Source of the DNA: UBA6912 sp963792895
Lineage (GTDB): Bacteria > Actinomycetota > Acidimicrobiia > Spongiisociales > UBA5794
Length of the DNA stretch: 64,000 nucleotides
NCBI GenBank assembly: GCA_963792895.1
Contig: CAWBYA010000007.1
Location: 372,001 to 436,000, forward strand
Direction: 5' to 3'
Positions 8,693-17,563 of the stretch are shown here, piece after piece. The position numbers were made by a program, and so were the translations under genes. Each line of letters opens with the position of its first letter. The stretch's first letter is position 1. Under the pieces are notes generated by a model, which saw only the letters and a list, made by a program, of their open reading frames with translations, did no database searches and was not told the DNA's origin.

Positions 8693-9274
8693 TCACGGGC
8701 ACGTTGCCTCGAGCGTCCCGTCGATGCCATCGAAGGAGTCGGCCAGGTCGTCAACGAAGGGCGCACCGGCGCGGATCTCCTTGCCGTTCACTTCGATGAA
8801 CTCCTCAGGACCGCCCGTGATCGCCGTCGTGAAGGAGCCGGCTGTGAGAGATACGGACGGGTTCTGGAAGTCCTCGATGTCGTTCAGGGTGACACTCTGC
8901 CCAAAGGAATCGATCGATGCATACAGCTGGAGGCCGTCCTGGATCGACGAGAGTACGAACTCGGCGCCGGCCTGGCCTATCTCGGCCTCCCCGAACGCGC
9001 ACAGCACGTTGTCGAATGTCCAGCTCCGGTCGCCAACGGTGAGCGTGGCCGAACCGCCTCCCTGCGCATCCTGCACCTCTTGGAGGTTCTCGGTGAGGGC
9101 ATCGGCCGTTTCCTGCAGTTCACTTCCGCTCGGGGCCACAGTGGTGCGATCCGTCGCCTGCGTTTCTGCAGCAGTAGTCGGGGTCTCAGCCGGGCCGGAG
9201 TCGCCATCTCCGCCGCCGCAGGCTGCCAGCATCACCACAAGGGCGACAAGCATCCGCAGTCGCGGACCGGACAT
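8693..9274 (-). CDS. Hypothetical lipoprotein
   Basis: The 193-residue product begins with a lipoprotein signal peptide (MLVALVVMLAACGGG, lipobox LAAC), then a Thr/Ser/Glu linker, then a domain rich in short beta segments (SATLTVGDRSWTFDNVLCAF, SVTLNDIEDFQNPSVSLTAG, EFIEVNGKEIRAG). It is probably exported and anchored to the membrane. The repeated layout of short strands separated by a Cys pair (VLCAF and the terminal ATCP) suggests a small disulfide-stabilised domain. No function is recognised. Confidence 0.75.
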   Translation of the reverse strand: MSGPRLRMLVALVVMLAACGGGDGDSGPAETPTTAAETQATDRTTVAPSGSELQETADALTENLQEVQDAQGGGSATLTVGDRSWTFDNVLCAFGEAEIGQAGAEFVLSSIQDGLQLYASIDSFGQSVTLNDIEDFQNPSVSLTAGSFTTAITGGPEEFIEVNGKEIRAGAPFVDDLADSFDGIDGTLEATCP

Positions 9275-9423
9275 TCGGGTACCCCTCCCATTGCGGTCAT
9301 CTCACCCCAACGAACGGTGCTGCACCCGGCCCAGGCGGGGTCGAGAGGAGCGCAGTCGGGGCTGCTGGCGTCGTGCCCGTGGCCCGCTTCCTGTCGCACC
9401 CACCACGCATGATCGACAGTGGC

Positions 9424-10671
9424 ATGGCTGACGGCGCTCCGATCTTGCACGTCGACCTCGATGCGTACTACGCATCGGTCGAGCAACTGCGGAACCCGGC
9501 GCTTCGAGGCAAGCCGATTGCGGTCGGCGGGGGCGTGGTGCTCGCCGCGAGTTACGAAGCCCGTGCGTTCGGGGTGCGCTCGGCGATGCCGTTGCGGCGA
9601 GCTCGGCAGCTGTGTCCACGGCTCATCGTGGTGCCCGGGCACTTCTCCGAGTACGGCCCGCTGTCGGAGCAGGTGATGGACGTGTGCCTTCGATTCACGC
9701 CGCTCGTGGAACGGATCTCGATCGATGAGGCCTTTCTCGATGTCTCAGGGAGCGTTCACCTGTTCGGACCAGCCCGCGAGATCGCCGCCCGGCTTCGCCA
9801 CGAGGTGAAGGAGGAGACCGGGCTGGTGGTATCGGTGGGAGTGGCCCGCACGAAGTTCCTGGCCAAGGTGGCGAGTCGGGTCGCCAAGCCGGACGGTCTG
9901 CTTGTCGTCGATCCCGAGGAGGAGCTCGCCTTCCTCCATTCGCTCCCGGTGGGGCTCATCTGGGGTGTCGGACGGGTCACCGAGGCGAAGCTGGCCCAGC
10001 TCGGCATCACCACCGTCGCCGATCTCGCCCACACCGACCCACGCGCCCTGGAGCGCTATCTCGGCCCCGGCGCCGGATCGCACCTGCACGCTCTGGCCTG
10101 GAATCGCGACCCGCGGCCGGTCGTGACGCATCACCGGGCGAAGTCTGTTGGCGCCCAGTCGTCTTTCGGTGGCGGCGGCCACGACCGCGCGCTGCGCCGT
10201 CGGGTGTTGCTCGACCTCGCCGAACGGGTCGGCTCGCGGCTGCGCAAGAAGCAGCGTGCGGCGCGGACGATCACGGTCAGGGTCCGTTTCGACGATCTCA
10301 CCGCCGTGACCCGGAGGGTGTCGCTGCGCGCCCCCATCGCCACTACGCCGGCCATCGCCTCGATCGCCGAATACCTCGCCGACGCAGGTGTCGCCGAGGC
10401 GGCGGGTCGCGATGTGAATCTGCTCGCCATCTCGACGTCCGGCCTCACGACGTCGCCGCATCTACAGCTCGAGCTACCGTTCACCGAGCTGCTCGGCGCC
10501 GACCTCTTGCACGTGGGCTCGGCCCAGGAGCGCTCTCGCCAAGGTCTCGACGACGCACTCGATGCGCTTCGCGAGCGCTTCGGCAAGGAGGCCGTTGGCA
10601 GGGCGTCGCTGCTCCTCCAACGCCGTCGCGGTGTCCCCGACGAGTTCCGCGACCTCGCCAGCAAGGACTGA
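9424..10671 (+). CDS. dinB: DNA polymerase IV (Y-family)
   Basis: This 415-residue protein opens with ILHVDLDAYYASVEQLRNP (first catalytic Asp) and carries SIDEAFLDVSGS (catalytic Asp/Glu pair) at about 99-110, the VGVARTKFLAKVAS segment, a helix-hairpin-helix (WGVGRVTEAKLAQLGI) and a little-finger domain. DinB polymerases bypass damaged template bases with low fidelity. No C-terminal beta-clamp motif is obvious beyond LELPF at about residue 347. ATG 9424 is preferred because the conserved family start follows directly; ATG 9409 is possible. Length is slightly above the usual 350-400. Confidence 0.92.
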   Translation: MADGAPILHVDLDAYYASVEQLRNPALRGKPIAVGGGVVLAASYEARAFGVRSAMPLRRARQLCPRLIVVPGHFSEYGPLSEQVMDVCLRFTPLVERISIDEAFLDVSGSVHLFGPAREIAARLRHEVKEETGLVVSVGVARTKFLAKVASRVAKPDGLLVVDPEEELAFLHSLPVGLIWGVGRVTEAKLAQLGITTVADLAHTDPRALERYLGPGAGSHLHALAWNRDPRPVVTHHRAKSVGAQSSFGGGGHDRALRRRVLLDLAERVGSRLRKKQRAARTITVRVRFDDLTAVTRRVSLRAPIATTPAIASIAEYLADAGVAEAAGRDVNLLAISTSGLTTSPHLQLELPFTELLGADLLHVGSAQERSRQGLDDALDALRERFGKEAVGRASLLLQRRRGVPDEFRDLASKD

Positions 10672-10735
10672 GCGACGGAAGTTCGCACACGTGCCGCCCC
10701 GCGCCCGGGGGTAGCAAGTGGCGGGCGAGGTGGGC

Positions 10736-10870
10736 GGTGCGACGGCTCGCTTTGCTTGCCCGACCCCCGTCGCATCGCTGCGCTCTGCGATCCCGCGTTG
10801 CCGTGTGAGCGGTGCGACGGCTCGCTTTGCTTGCCCTGACCCCCCTCGCATCGCTGCGCTCTGCGATCCC
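10736..10870. repeat. Two copies of a 59-60-bp repeat (unit C)
   Basis: Near-identical blocks at 10736-10794 and 10811-10870 differ by one or two bases. Each contains GCGACGGCTCGCTTTGCTTG and CGCATCGCTGCGCTCTGCGA, short imperfect palindromes. They follow dinB and lead into the 54-bp tandem repeats. Confidence 0.85.
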
Positions 10871-10910
10871 CCCTGAGGGGGGATCATCGGAACGCGTCAG
10901 GCGGACTGAG

Positions 10911-11018
10911 CCACGTTCGATGGCTCCCCCTCAGGGGGAGCTGGCCGGCGTCAGCCGGACTGAGCCACGTTCGATGGCTCCCCCTCAGGGGGAGCTGGCC
11001 GGCGTCAGCCGGACTGAG
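10911..11018. repeat. Tandem pair of 54-bp palindromic repeats (unit B)
   Basis: Two exact 54-bp copies lie head to tail at 10911-10964 and 10965-11018. Each contains two hairpins: CTCCCCCTCAGGGGGAG and GGCCGGCGTCAGCC. A partial unit (10871-10910) precedes them. The stop codon of the leftward DUF559 gene lies inside the second copy. Related copies occur at 6494-6545 and about 11618-11666. Confidence 0.9.
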
Positions 11019-11394
11019 GGGGTCTGTCCTGGACCCGGCTGCGCATCGTGTCGCCGATGTCGTCGAGCACGTCTTCGATGCGCGTGAGGACGGCGGCGTT
11101 GTCGAAGCGCAGCACCTCGAAACCACGGCAGCGGATGAAGGCGTCTCGCTGCTCGTCCCAGTCACTGTCGACGTGCTGGCCGCCGTCGACCTCGACCGCC
11201 AGCCGTGCGGCGTAGCAAACGAAGTCGGCGATGTAGGGCCCGACGGGTTCCTGGCGTCGCCACCGGACGTCGGGAAAGCGATCCCGCAGATACCACCACA
11301 GCCTGCGCTCTTCCGGTGTCATCTCCTTGCGCAGAGCCCGGGCTCGGGTCGTCGTGTGGCCGGGTCGGCGACGCCTCCGCATGGAGTCGATCAT
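11005..11394 (-). CDS. DUF559 domain protein (Vsr-like nuclease fold)
   Basis: A protein of about 129 residues (137 if the TTG at 11418 is used). It has the DUF559 hallmarks: TTRARALRKEMTPEERRLW, WRRQEPVGPYIADFVCY and AVEVDGGQH, followed by RDAFIRCRGFEVLRF. The Asp in ADF and the Glu in VEVDGGQH fit a PD-(D/E)XK endonuclease core related to very-short-patch repair enzymes. The ATG at 11394 begins the basic MIDSMRRRRRPG segment. The C-terminus (QDRPPQSG) is encoded inside palindromic repeat B, and the gene is flanked on both sides by repeat units. Family members are widespread and largely uncharacterised. Confidence 0.85.
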   Translation of the reverse strand: MIDSMRRRRRPGHTTTRARALRKEMTPEERRLWWYLRDRFPDVRWRRQEPVGPYIADFVCYAARLAVEVDGGQHVDSDWDEQRDAFIRCRGFEVLRFDNAAVLTRIEDVLDDIGDTMRSRVQDRPPQSG

Positions 11395-11434
11395 GCGGTG
11401 CAGGAACGACAGCTTCAAGGGGCGTGAATACGGC

Positions 11435-11666
11435 CCCCTCCGTCCCGAGCCTGGCGGCTCGGGCCACCTCCCCCGGTGGGGGAGGCATCAGAACGGCCCC
11501 TCCGTCCCGAGCCCGGCGGCTCGGGCCACCTCCCCCGGTGGGGGAGGCATCAGAACGGCGCCCTTCCGTCTCGATGCTGCGGCTCGGGCCACCTCCCCCG
11601 GTGGGGGAGGCATTCGATCTGATGGTTCCCCATGAGGGGAGCCGGCCGGCGCCGGCCGGGACGGGC
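11435..11666. repeat. Three 62-bp palindromic repeats (unit A) plus a B-like unit
   Basis: Copies at 11435-11496 and 11497-11558 are nearly identical; a third, diverged at its left end, spans 11559-11617. Each holds two hairpins: CCCGAGCCTGGCGGCTCGGG and CCTCCCCCGGTGGGGGAGG. Bases 11618-11666 resemble unit B (TTCCCCATGAGGGGAGCCGG). With the blocks at 10736-11018 they bracket the DUF559 gene. Confidence 0.9.
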
Positions 11667-11692
11667 GTTTCTTTGCGATGCCGGAACCGGGC

Positions 11693-12793
11693 TCAGTCTG
11701 AGCAGGGGTTCGTCGGGTCGTGCTCGACTTGGAGGACGGGGTGGCCCGGGGACTCGATGAAGGTGGGGACGAGGCATGACCGTACCGAGCCGTCGGGTTC
11801 GAAGACGACCTGGGCGACGGCGGTGGTCGACCCGGCCTGCGACAGTGTTGGCCAGACGAAGTTGCCGAGACCCCATGCCACCGGAACGCCACCGACCGTC
11901 TCCAGTGGTTGGAGCCGGTGGGCGTGGTGGCCGAAGATCGCATCGGCACCGGCAGCGATCATCGCCTCTGCGCGCTCCCGGTCTTCCTGACGAGGTTGGG
12001 TGTCGAGCTCGACGCCCCAGTGGATGACGACGATGACCAGATCGGCGACTTCGTCGGCAGCCGCAACAGCTTCGACCATCGTTTCGATGGTGTCGCCGTC
12101 TGCCATGCCGGGCCAGTCCTCACCGGCGATCCAGTCCGGGCTGGGAACCACGCCTCCGAAGCCCAGCACGGCGATGCGCCACCCGTTGATGTCGAAGAGA
12201 GCCGGCTCGTGAGCCTGGGCGGCGTCCTTGCCGACGCCCACCGGAGCGACCTCGGCGGCAATGAGCTGCTCGCGAGAATCGAGCAAGGCGTCCTTGCCGT
12301 AGTCACCGGAGTGGTTGTTGCCGAGGTTGGCCACCTCGACGCCGCCGGCACGCATGAACGGAAGGGCGTCGGTGTCGCACCGGAACGTGAACTGCTTGGC
12401 GAGCGCCGACCCGAGGTTCGACGCGGCACATTCGAGGTTGACGATCGTGAGGTCGTCGTCCTCGAAGATCCGCTGCAGCCCGGTCCAGGGGTGGCGAAAC
12501 CCCTCGGCGGCGAGCGCAGGGATGTACCCCGGATCGAGGTTGACGTCACCCGTGGCACTCACCACGAGACGCCCGCGAGGCGGAAGAGTCGTCGTGGTCG
12601 TGCCTTCCGTCGTCGATGGCGCAACCGTGGCGCCGGAGGTTGTCGTGTCCTGCGCTTCGGACGTCGTGGGGCCACCCGGCTCGGCGCGGAGAGGCGCCGA
12701 TGCCGCGGTTGTCTGGGGCAGTGCCGCTTCTGAGGTCGCACACGCTCCCACCACCACGGCGAAGGCCATGAACAGGACGACTCGCCTCACCAT
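11693..12793 (-). CDS. CapA family lipoprotein (metallophosphatase-like)
   Basis: The 366-residue product starts at ATG 12793 with a lipoprotein signal (VVLFMAFAVVVGAC, lipobox VGAC) and a Thr/Ser-rich linker, then a CapA/PgsA-type calcineurin-fold domain. Metal-site motifs are visible: VSATGDVNLD, NLGNNHSGDYG, VVIHWGVELDTQP and IFGHHAHRLQP. CapA proteins occur in poly-gamma-glutamate synthesis operons and also as lone surface phosphoesterases. No pgsB/pgsC-like partner is nearby, so the substrate is unknown. Tandem repeats lie just beyond its 3' end. Confidence 0.88.
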   Translation of the reverse strand: MVRRVVLFMAFAVVVGACATSEAALPQTTAASAPLRAEPGGPTTSEAQDTTTSGATVAPSTTEGTTTTTLPPRGRLVVSATGDVNLDPGYIPALAAEGFRHPWTGLQRIFEDDDLTIVNLECAASNLGSALAKQFTFRCDTDALPFMRAGGVEVANLGNNHSGDYGKDALLDSREQLIAAEVAPVGVGKDAAQAHEPALFDINGWRIAVLGFGGVVPSPDWIAGEDWPGMADGDTIETMVEAVAAADEVADLVIVVIHWGVELDTQPRQEDRERAEAMIAAGADAIFGHHAHRLQPLETVGGVPVAWGLGNFVWPTLSQAGSTTAVAQVVFEPDGSVRSCLVPTFIESPGHPVLQVEHDPTNPCSD

Positions 12794-12863
12794 ATGCGAC
12801 GAATGTAGTGGCGCCCGGGGTAAACCCATGCCAATCCACCCACCTCGGCCGACACTCGGGCGC

Positions 12864-13541
12864 TTACTCCACGATGTCGGTCTCGGCGGGGCCGAATGCA
12901 GGGAGCACGGCCAGATACGGCTCAGGGTCGCCCGTCCATTCGTACGACCGCATCTGGGTGAGGCTGCGTCGCCCGAGCAGGAGACGCGCCAGCTCGTAGG
13001 CGTCGATCCGCAATGTCGCCCCCGGCTCGCCGTCACCCAGCGTCCAGTCGTGGGCGTCGGTGACGACACGCAATGGAGAGAGTCCGGCTTCCGCGAGGAC
13101 GCGCTTCATCCGCCACACACCGGAGATGGTGAACTCGAGCCCAGCGCCCTCGCGGCCGGAGACGAGACCGAGAGCGTTGTGGACGTCCTGGTCGTGTGAC
13201 CACGCGTCGATTGCGAGCCGCACGGATGCCGTGCCTGCGGCGAGCCGCCGTTCGAGCTCAGCCGCGTTCGCCTCCCATTCGGCAACCAGCTCGCCGATCG
13301 ACCTCCCTTTGCGGTTGTCGACTTGGAGCGCTGTGGCAGCTTCGCCTCCCGGCGACTCAACGCCGCCGAGGACGTCCGTGCTGAGCCCGGCCAGGTGGGC
13401 GTAGACGTCCTGCACCGACCAACCCGGGCACGTCGGCACGTCGGCCGCAAGCTGCTCCGGCTTCAGCGTTGGAGCGAGCATCGCCAGCCGTTCCCGTGCC
13501 GTGCGGTAGACGGCGGCGATGTCGAAGCTCGGGCGGGTCAC
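12864..13541 (-). CDS. Maleylpyruvate isomerase/DinB-fold mycothiol-type protein
   Basis: A 225-residue protein with the four-helix start VYRTARERLAMLAPTLKPEQ, the signature VPTCPGWSVQDVYAHLAGL (about residues 35-53) and a central DAWSHDQDVHNAL metal-site segment. This is the mycothiol-dependent maleylpyruvate isomerase N-terminal family (TIGR03083-like). The GTG start overlaps the stop of the upstream molybdenum hydroxylase gene (GTGA at 13538-13541), so translation is probably coupled and the protein belongs to the xdh operon. Its role there is unknown. The family is characteristic of Actinobacteria. Confidence 0.82.
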   Translation of the reverse strand: MTRPSFDIAAVYRTARERLAMLAPTLKPEQLAADVPTCPGWSVQDVYAHLAGLSTDVLGGVESPGGEAATALQVDNRKGRSIGELVAEWEANAAELERRLAAGTASVRLAIDAWSHDQDVHNALGLVSGREGAGLEFTISGVWRMKRVLAEAGLSPLRVVTDAHDWTLGDGEPGATLRIDAYELARLLLGRRSLTQMRSYEWTGDPEPYLAVLPAFGPAETDIVE

Positions 13542-15761
13542 AATCCGATGATGTCCTCGGGATGCACCGGGACCTTGACGATGGGGCGCCCCGTCGCAGC
13601 ACGGATCGCCGCAGCGACTGCCGGGGTCGAGCTGATGGTTGGGGGCTCGCCCGCGCCTTTGGCGCCGAACGGACCGAAGTGGCTCGGCTCCTCGACGAAC
13701 TCGGCGACGACGTCCGGCGCATCGGCGAACGTCGGCAGCAGATAGTCGGTGAAGTTGGCGTTGCGGATCGCACCTTGGTCGATCACCAACTCCTCCATCA
13801 CCGCCAGGCCAACGCCCTGCATGATGCCGCCTTCGATCTGGCCGACGAGTGCCCGCGGGTTGAGCACCTTCCCGACGTCCTGGACCGTGTCGACCTGGAC
13901 AACCCTGACGAGGCCGAGTTCCGGGTCGACGTCGACGACAGCGCGGTGAGCCGCCACGGCGAAGTCGACATGGACGTTGCCTTGTCCGTGCTCGTTCGGC
14001 CGCTCCGTCGGAGGGTGGCGGAAGCGGACCCGATGCTCGACGGGCCCGCCGCGGCACACCGCATCGAGACTCGCCAAGAGCTCGTCCTCGCGCCACACGC
14101 CCTGTGCGTCGAGCCGGTCGCCGCCGTATTCGGCGAGGAGGAGATCACGCAGCTCTGTTGTGGCAGCCAAGGTGGCGCCACCCGTCATCTGAGTCTGGCG
14201 GGAGGCGGAGGTCGACCCGGCCGACCCGATCTGTGACGTATCGTCGAACACGACGGCGACGTGTTCCATGTCGAGCACCGACCGGGCGATCTGCTGGCAG
14301 ACGGTCACCAGACCCTGCCCGACCTCTGCCGCTGCAGTGTGGATCTCGACGCCGACGGGGGAAACGACGACCCGGAGATCGGTGAAGTCGTCGAACGCCT
14401 CGGAGAACATCAGGTTCTTCAAGCCGACGGCGTAGCCGACGCCGCGCACCACGTCGGCAGGAGAGGTGGTGAGTCCGGTTCCACCAGGGAGGTGGAGCGG
14501 GTGGGACGCATCGAGCTCGGCGGGCAGCGGGATCGACCTGAGTCGTTCGATCACCTCGGTTGTCGGCAGCGAGCCCTCGATGAGCTGACCCGTCGTCGGC
14601 ATGTGATCGCCGGGGTTCAGTGCGTTCCGCAGGCGCAGCTCGAGTGGATCCATTTCGAGCGCCTCGGCGAGGCGGTCCATCTGCGCCTCGTATGCGAAGC
14701 ACGACTGCACCGCTCCGAACCCGCGCATCGCCCCACATGGCGGGTTGTTCGTGCGAGTCATCACGCCGTCGACGTCGACGGACTCGCAGCGGTAGGGGCC
14801 GACGGCGAAGTATGCGGCGTTGGCCATGACGGCTCGGCTCGACGACATGTAGGCGCCGCCGTCCAGCAGCAGCTTGGCGGTGACCCTGACGAGCTTTCCG
14901 TCGTTGGTCGCCTCGTGGCGGTACCACATCCGAGACGGATGCCGGTGGACGTGCCCGACGAAGCTCTCGGCCCGGTTGTAGACCATGCGGACCGGCCGTC
15001 CGGTATGGAGGGCGAGCATGCAGAGGTGGATCTGGAGGCTGACGTCCTCGCGGGCGCCGAACGCGCCGCCGATGCCGGACAGGTGGACTCGCACTCGATC
15101 GGGCGGCAGCGCCAACGCGGCGACGATCTGCTCGTGGTCGACGTGGCTCCATTGCGTGGCGACGTACAGGTCGACGCCGCCTTCGCCGTCGGGAATCGCA
15201 AGACCCGCCTCAGGGCCGAGCGGCGCCTGATCCTGCATGCCGGTCTCGTAGTACCCCTCGACCACGACCTCGCCCTTCGCCGCCTGGTCGCCACGTCGCA
15301 CGGTCATTCTGCGGAACGTTGCGTCCTGCCGGTCGGCCTCCTCGGGGTCGACCAGAGGGTCGAGCACGTCGAACTCCACCACGATGGCCTCGATGGCCCG
15401 CCGTGCATCCTCGGGATCGTCGGCGGCGACAACGGCAATGGCTTCGCCCCAATAGCGCACCTCACCGTCGGCGAGCACCGGCTGATCGGCCTCTTCGAGC
15501 CCGAACACCTTGCGGCCGGGGACGTCGTCGTAGGTGAGAATGGCGCCGACGCCGGGAATGCGAAGGGCGGGTCCGATGTCGAGCCGCGTGATGGTGGCGC
15601 GGCGCATGGGGGCTGCGGAGCGTCGCGCCCCACAGCGCACCGTTGGCGGAGAGATCGGACGAGTAGGCGAAATTGCCCTTGACCTTGGGGATGCCATCCG
15701 GCCGGTCGGCAGACGTGCCGACGCCGGAACGGACATCGTGACGCTCGGTGGTGAACGTCAT
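13538..15761 (-). CDS. Xanthine dehydrogenase-type molybdopterin subunit (frame break)
   Basis: The large catalytic subunit of a three-subunit molybdenum hydroxylase, about 740 residues. It starts at ATG 15761, overlapping the stop of the 2Fe-2S subunit (ATGA), and reads MTFTTERHDVRSGVGTSADR to RSPH; the frame then shifts near 15604 and continues ATITRLDIGPALRIPGVG. One extra C in GCGCCGCGCC explains it. Cofactor segments include GIGGAFGARED, NPPCGAMRGFGA and AEVGQGLVTVCQQIA, and the late GAKGAGEPP contains the family's catalytic Glu. The likely reaction is hydroxylation of hypoxanthine/xanthine, supported by the neighbouring adenine-deaminase-type gene; other N-heterocycles remain possible. 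Confidence 0.88.
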
Positions 15762-16231
15762 GCTTCCCCTCCTGCGTTGCGCGCCGCCAGATCCTCGAGC
15801 CCCCGCAGGATGGCGCCGTAGCCCGTGCAGCGACACACGTTGCCGGCGAGTGCCTCCCTGATTTCGTCGGCCGATGGCGACGGGTTCACGTCGAACAACT
15901 CTGCGGCAGCGACAACGAACCCGGGGGTGCAGAAGCCGCACTGGACGCCGCCGCCGTCGAGCAACGCTGCTTGCACCGGATGGAGCACGTCGTGGTCTGC
16001 GTACCCCTCGACGGTGCGCACCGTCGATCCGTTCGCGTCGACGGCCATCACGAGGCACGAGCAGACGACGTCGCCGTCGAGCACCACCGAGCACGAACCG
16101 CATTCGCCTTGCTCGCACGCGTTCTTCGAGCCGGGAAGCGCCATGTCTTCGCGCAGCACATGGAGCAGGCTCTCCGGCCCGCGGATGTCGGTGGAGTGGT
16201 CGACGCCGTTTATCGTCACCGTGATTCTCAT
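15758..16231 (-). CDS. 2Fe-2S subunit of xanthine dehydrogenase-type hydroxylase
   Basis: A 157-residue iron-sulfur subunit. The N-terminal plant-ferredoxin-type cluster uses CEQGECGSC plus a later Cys (VVCSC); the C-terminal four-helix cluster uses CGFCTPG and CRCTGY. It passes electrons from the molybdenum site to the FAD subunit. ATG 16231 is preferred: it overlaps the stop of the FAD gene and follows GGAGAGG. Downstream it overlaps the large subunit by four bases, so all three genes form one tightly coupled leftward operon. Confidence 0.93.
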   Translation of the reverse strand: MRITVTINGVDHSTDIRGPESLLHVLREDMALPGSKNACEQGECGSCSVVLDGDVVCSCLVMAVDANGSTVRTVEGYADHDVLHPVQAALLDGGGVQCGFCTPGFVVAAAELFDVNPSPSADEIREALAGNVCRCTGYGAILRGLEDLAARNAGGEA

Positions 16232-17031
16232 GCGGCGAGGCACCTCTCCAGGAGTCGACGGGCCAGGACGCCGGACGCATGGCGGCGATAGGCCTCCGTG
16301 CTGCGGTGGTCCGTTATCGGGCGCACCTCCTCGCGCACCAGCCGGGTGAACTCGCCGAGGGCGGCTTCAGAAGGCGCCAGTTCGGACGAGATCATCTCCT
16401 CCGCGCCGCGGGCACGAATCGGAGTGGGACCGACGGCTCCGAGCGCCACTGTGGTGCGCCCATCGTCGTATCGCATGACGCACGCAGACACCATCGAGAT
16501 CACCATCGCGTTGCGGACACCGATCTTGCCGAACGCCTGACGCTGGGGCACGTCCTCGGGTAGCACGGCGGCGACGATCAGCTCGTCCGGCCGGCGCGAC
16601 GTGCGTTTCACTCCGGTGATGAACTCGTCCCAGCGGACCGTGCGGGTGCCGCGAGTGCTGTGCAGCTCCACGCCGGCGTCGAGCGCAGCCAGGAAGGGCA
16701 GCGAGTCGCCCGCTGGGCTGGCCGTCCCGAGGTTGCCGCCAATGGTGCCGGAGTTGCGGATCTGCGGCGACCCGACGGTGCGGGAGAGCTGGGCGAGCGC
16801 CGGGTGAGGGCCGAGCTCCATGCGGGCGTAGGTGATGCCTGCACCGATTCGGTTCGCTTCCCACGTCCGCAACTCGTCCAACCGCCGCAACGCGATGACA
16901 TGGGCAGGGTTGGCATGGCCGGCGTTCACCTCCACCATCACATCGGTGCCGCCGGCGAGCAGCGTGGCAGACGGGTCGGAGGCGAGTGCGGCGAGCGCCG
17001 CATCGAGGTCGCGTGGCCAGTCACAATCCAC
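16228..17031 (-). CDS. FAD-binding subunit of xanthine dehydrogenase-type hydroxylase
   Basis: The first gene of the operon, about 267 residues from GTG 17031 (GGGAG about 10 nt upstream). It has the vanillyl-alcohol-oxidase-type FAD fold: LLAGGTDVMVEVNAG, the second FAD motif NSGTIGGNLGTASPAGDSLP, and a C-terminal CO-dehydrogenase flavoprotein domain (RQAFGKIGVRNAMVISMVSAC). It would hand electrons to NAD or another acceptor. The upstream open frame extends further, but it loses family similarity before the GTG. Confidence 0.9.
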   Translation of the reverse strand: MDCDWPRDLDAALAALASDPSATLLAGGTDVMVEVNAGHANPAHVIALRRLDELRTWEANRIGAGITYARMELGPHPALAQLSRTVGSPQIRNSGTIGGNLGTASPAGDSLPFLAALDAGVELHSTRGTRTVRWDEFITGVKRTSRRPDELIVAAVLPEDVPQRQAFGKIGVRNAMVISMVSACVMRYDDGRTTVALGAVGPTPIRARGAEEMISSELAPSEAALGEFTRLVREEVRPITDHRSTEAYRRHASGVLARRLLERCLAA

Positions 17032-17123
17032 TCGGGGGAACTCCCTCTCGCTCGACCCCGGGAGGTTAACCGGTCGGGAGCCGTCGTATCTCCCGACAGC
17101 CACAATTCTGGTGATGGGCCGCG

Positions 17124-17435
17124 CTAGCCGAGCATCGCCCAGCCGTTGGCCGAGCCGATGAGGAACACGATCCCGATGAACGGTCCCGCCAGGAGGATCG
17201 CAACCCGCACCGACTCCCTGGAGAACAGGCGGGCGATCGCAGCCATGACCAGGATGCCGCCGGCCCACATCCCGATCATCATCACGATGACTATGCGCTG
17301 CAAGCCCCCAAACTCGGGATCGGTCACGCTGAAGAGTGCGATCACGCCGACGACTGCAGCGGTGAGACCGTGGAGTGTCAGGATCGCTTTGTCGATTGTT
17401 GTCAGCGGTGGTCGGGGCGTGGCGAGTGTGTCCAA
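17124..17435 (-). CDS. Small membrane protein, 103 aa
   Basis: Three hydrophobic segments (about residues 18-37, ILTLHGLTAAVVGVIALFSV; 46-66; 79-98) make this a probable three-pass inner-membrane protein. The only in-frame start near the hydrophobic core is TTG 17435, with no clear ribosome-binding site. It lies between the deaminase and the xdh operon on the same strand. No family is recognised, and no transport motif is visible. Confidence 0.6.
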   Translation of the reverse strand: MDTLATPRPPLTTIDKAILTLHGLTAAVVGVIALFSVTDPEFGGLQRIVIVMMIGMWAGGILVMAAIARLFSRESVRVAILLAGPFIGIVFLIGSANGWAMLG

Positions 17436-17563
17436 GATGGTGGAGTAGACACCTCAGAGGCATGTCGCCGCAATGGGGGGTGTCCCTCATGCCTTCCCTG
17501 GGGTCGGTGAAGGTTCGGCGTCGATCGCATCTACGTCGTGCGGCGCGCTGCGGTCGCAGAGAG

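Noticed and set aside
10736..11666. CRISPR array
   Set aside because: Repeats are adjacent or palindromic without unique spacers of constant length, and no cas gene is present.
14261..15682. A 473-codon rightward frame opposite the xanthine dehydrogenase large subunit
   Set aside because: The product is His/Arg/Asp-rich antisense translation without domains, while the opposite strand carries clear molybdopterin motifs.
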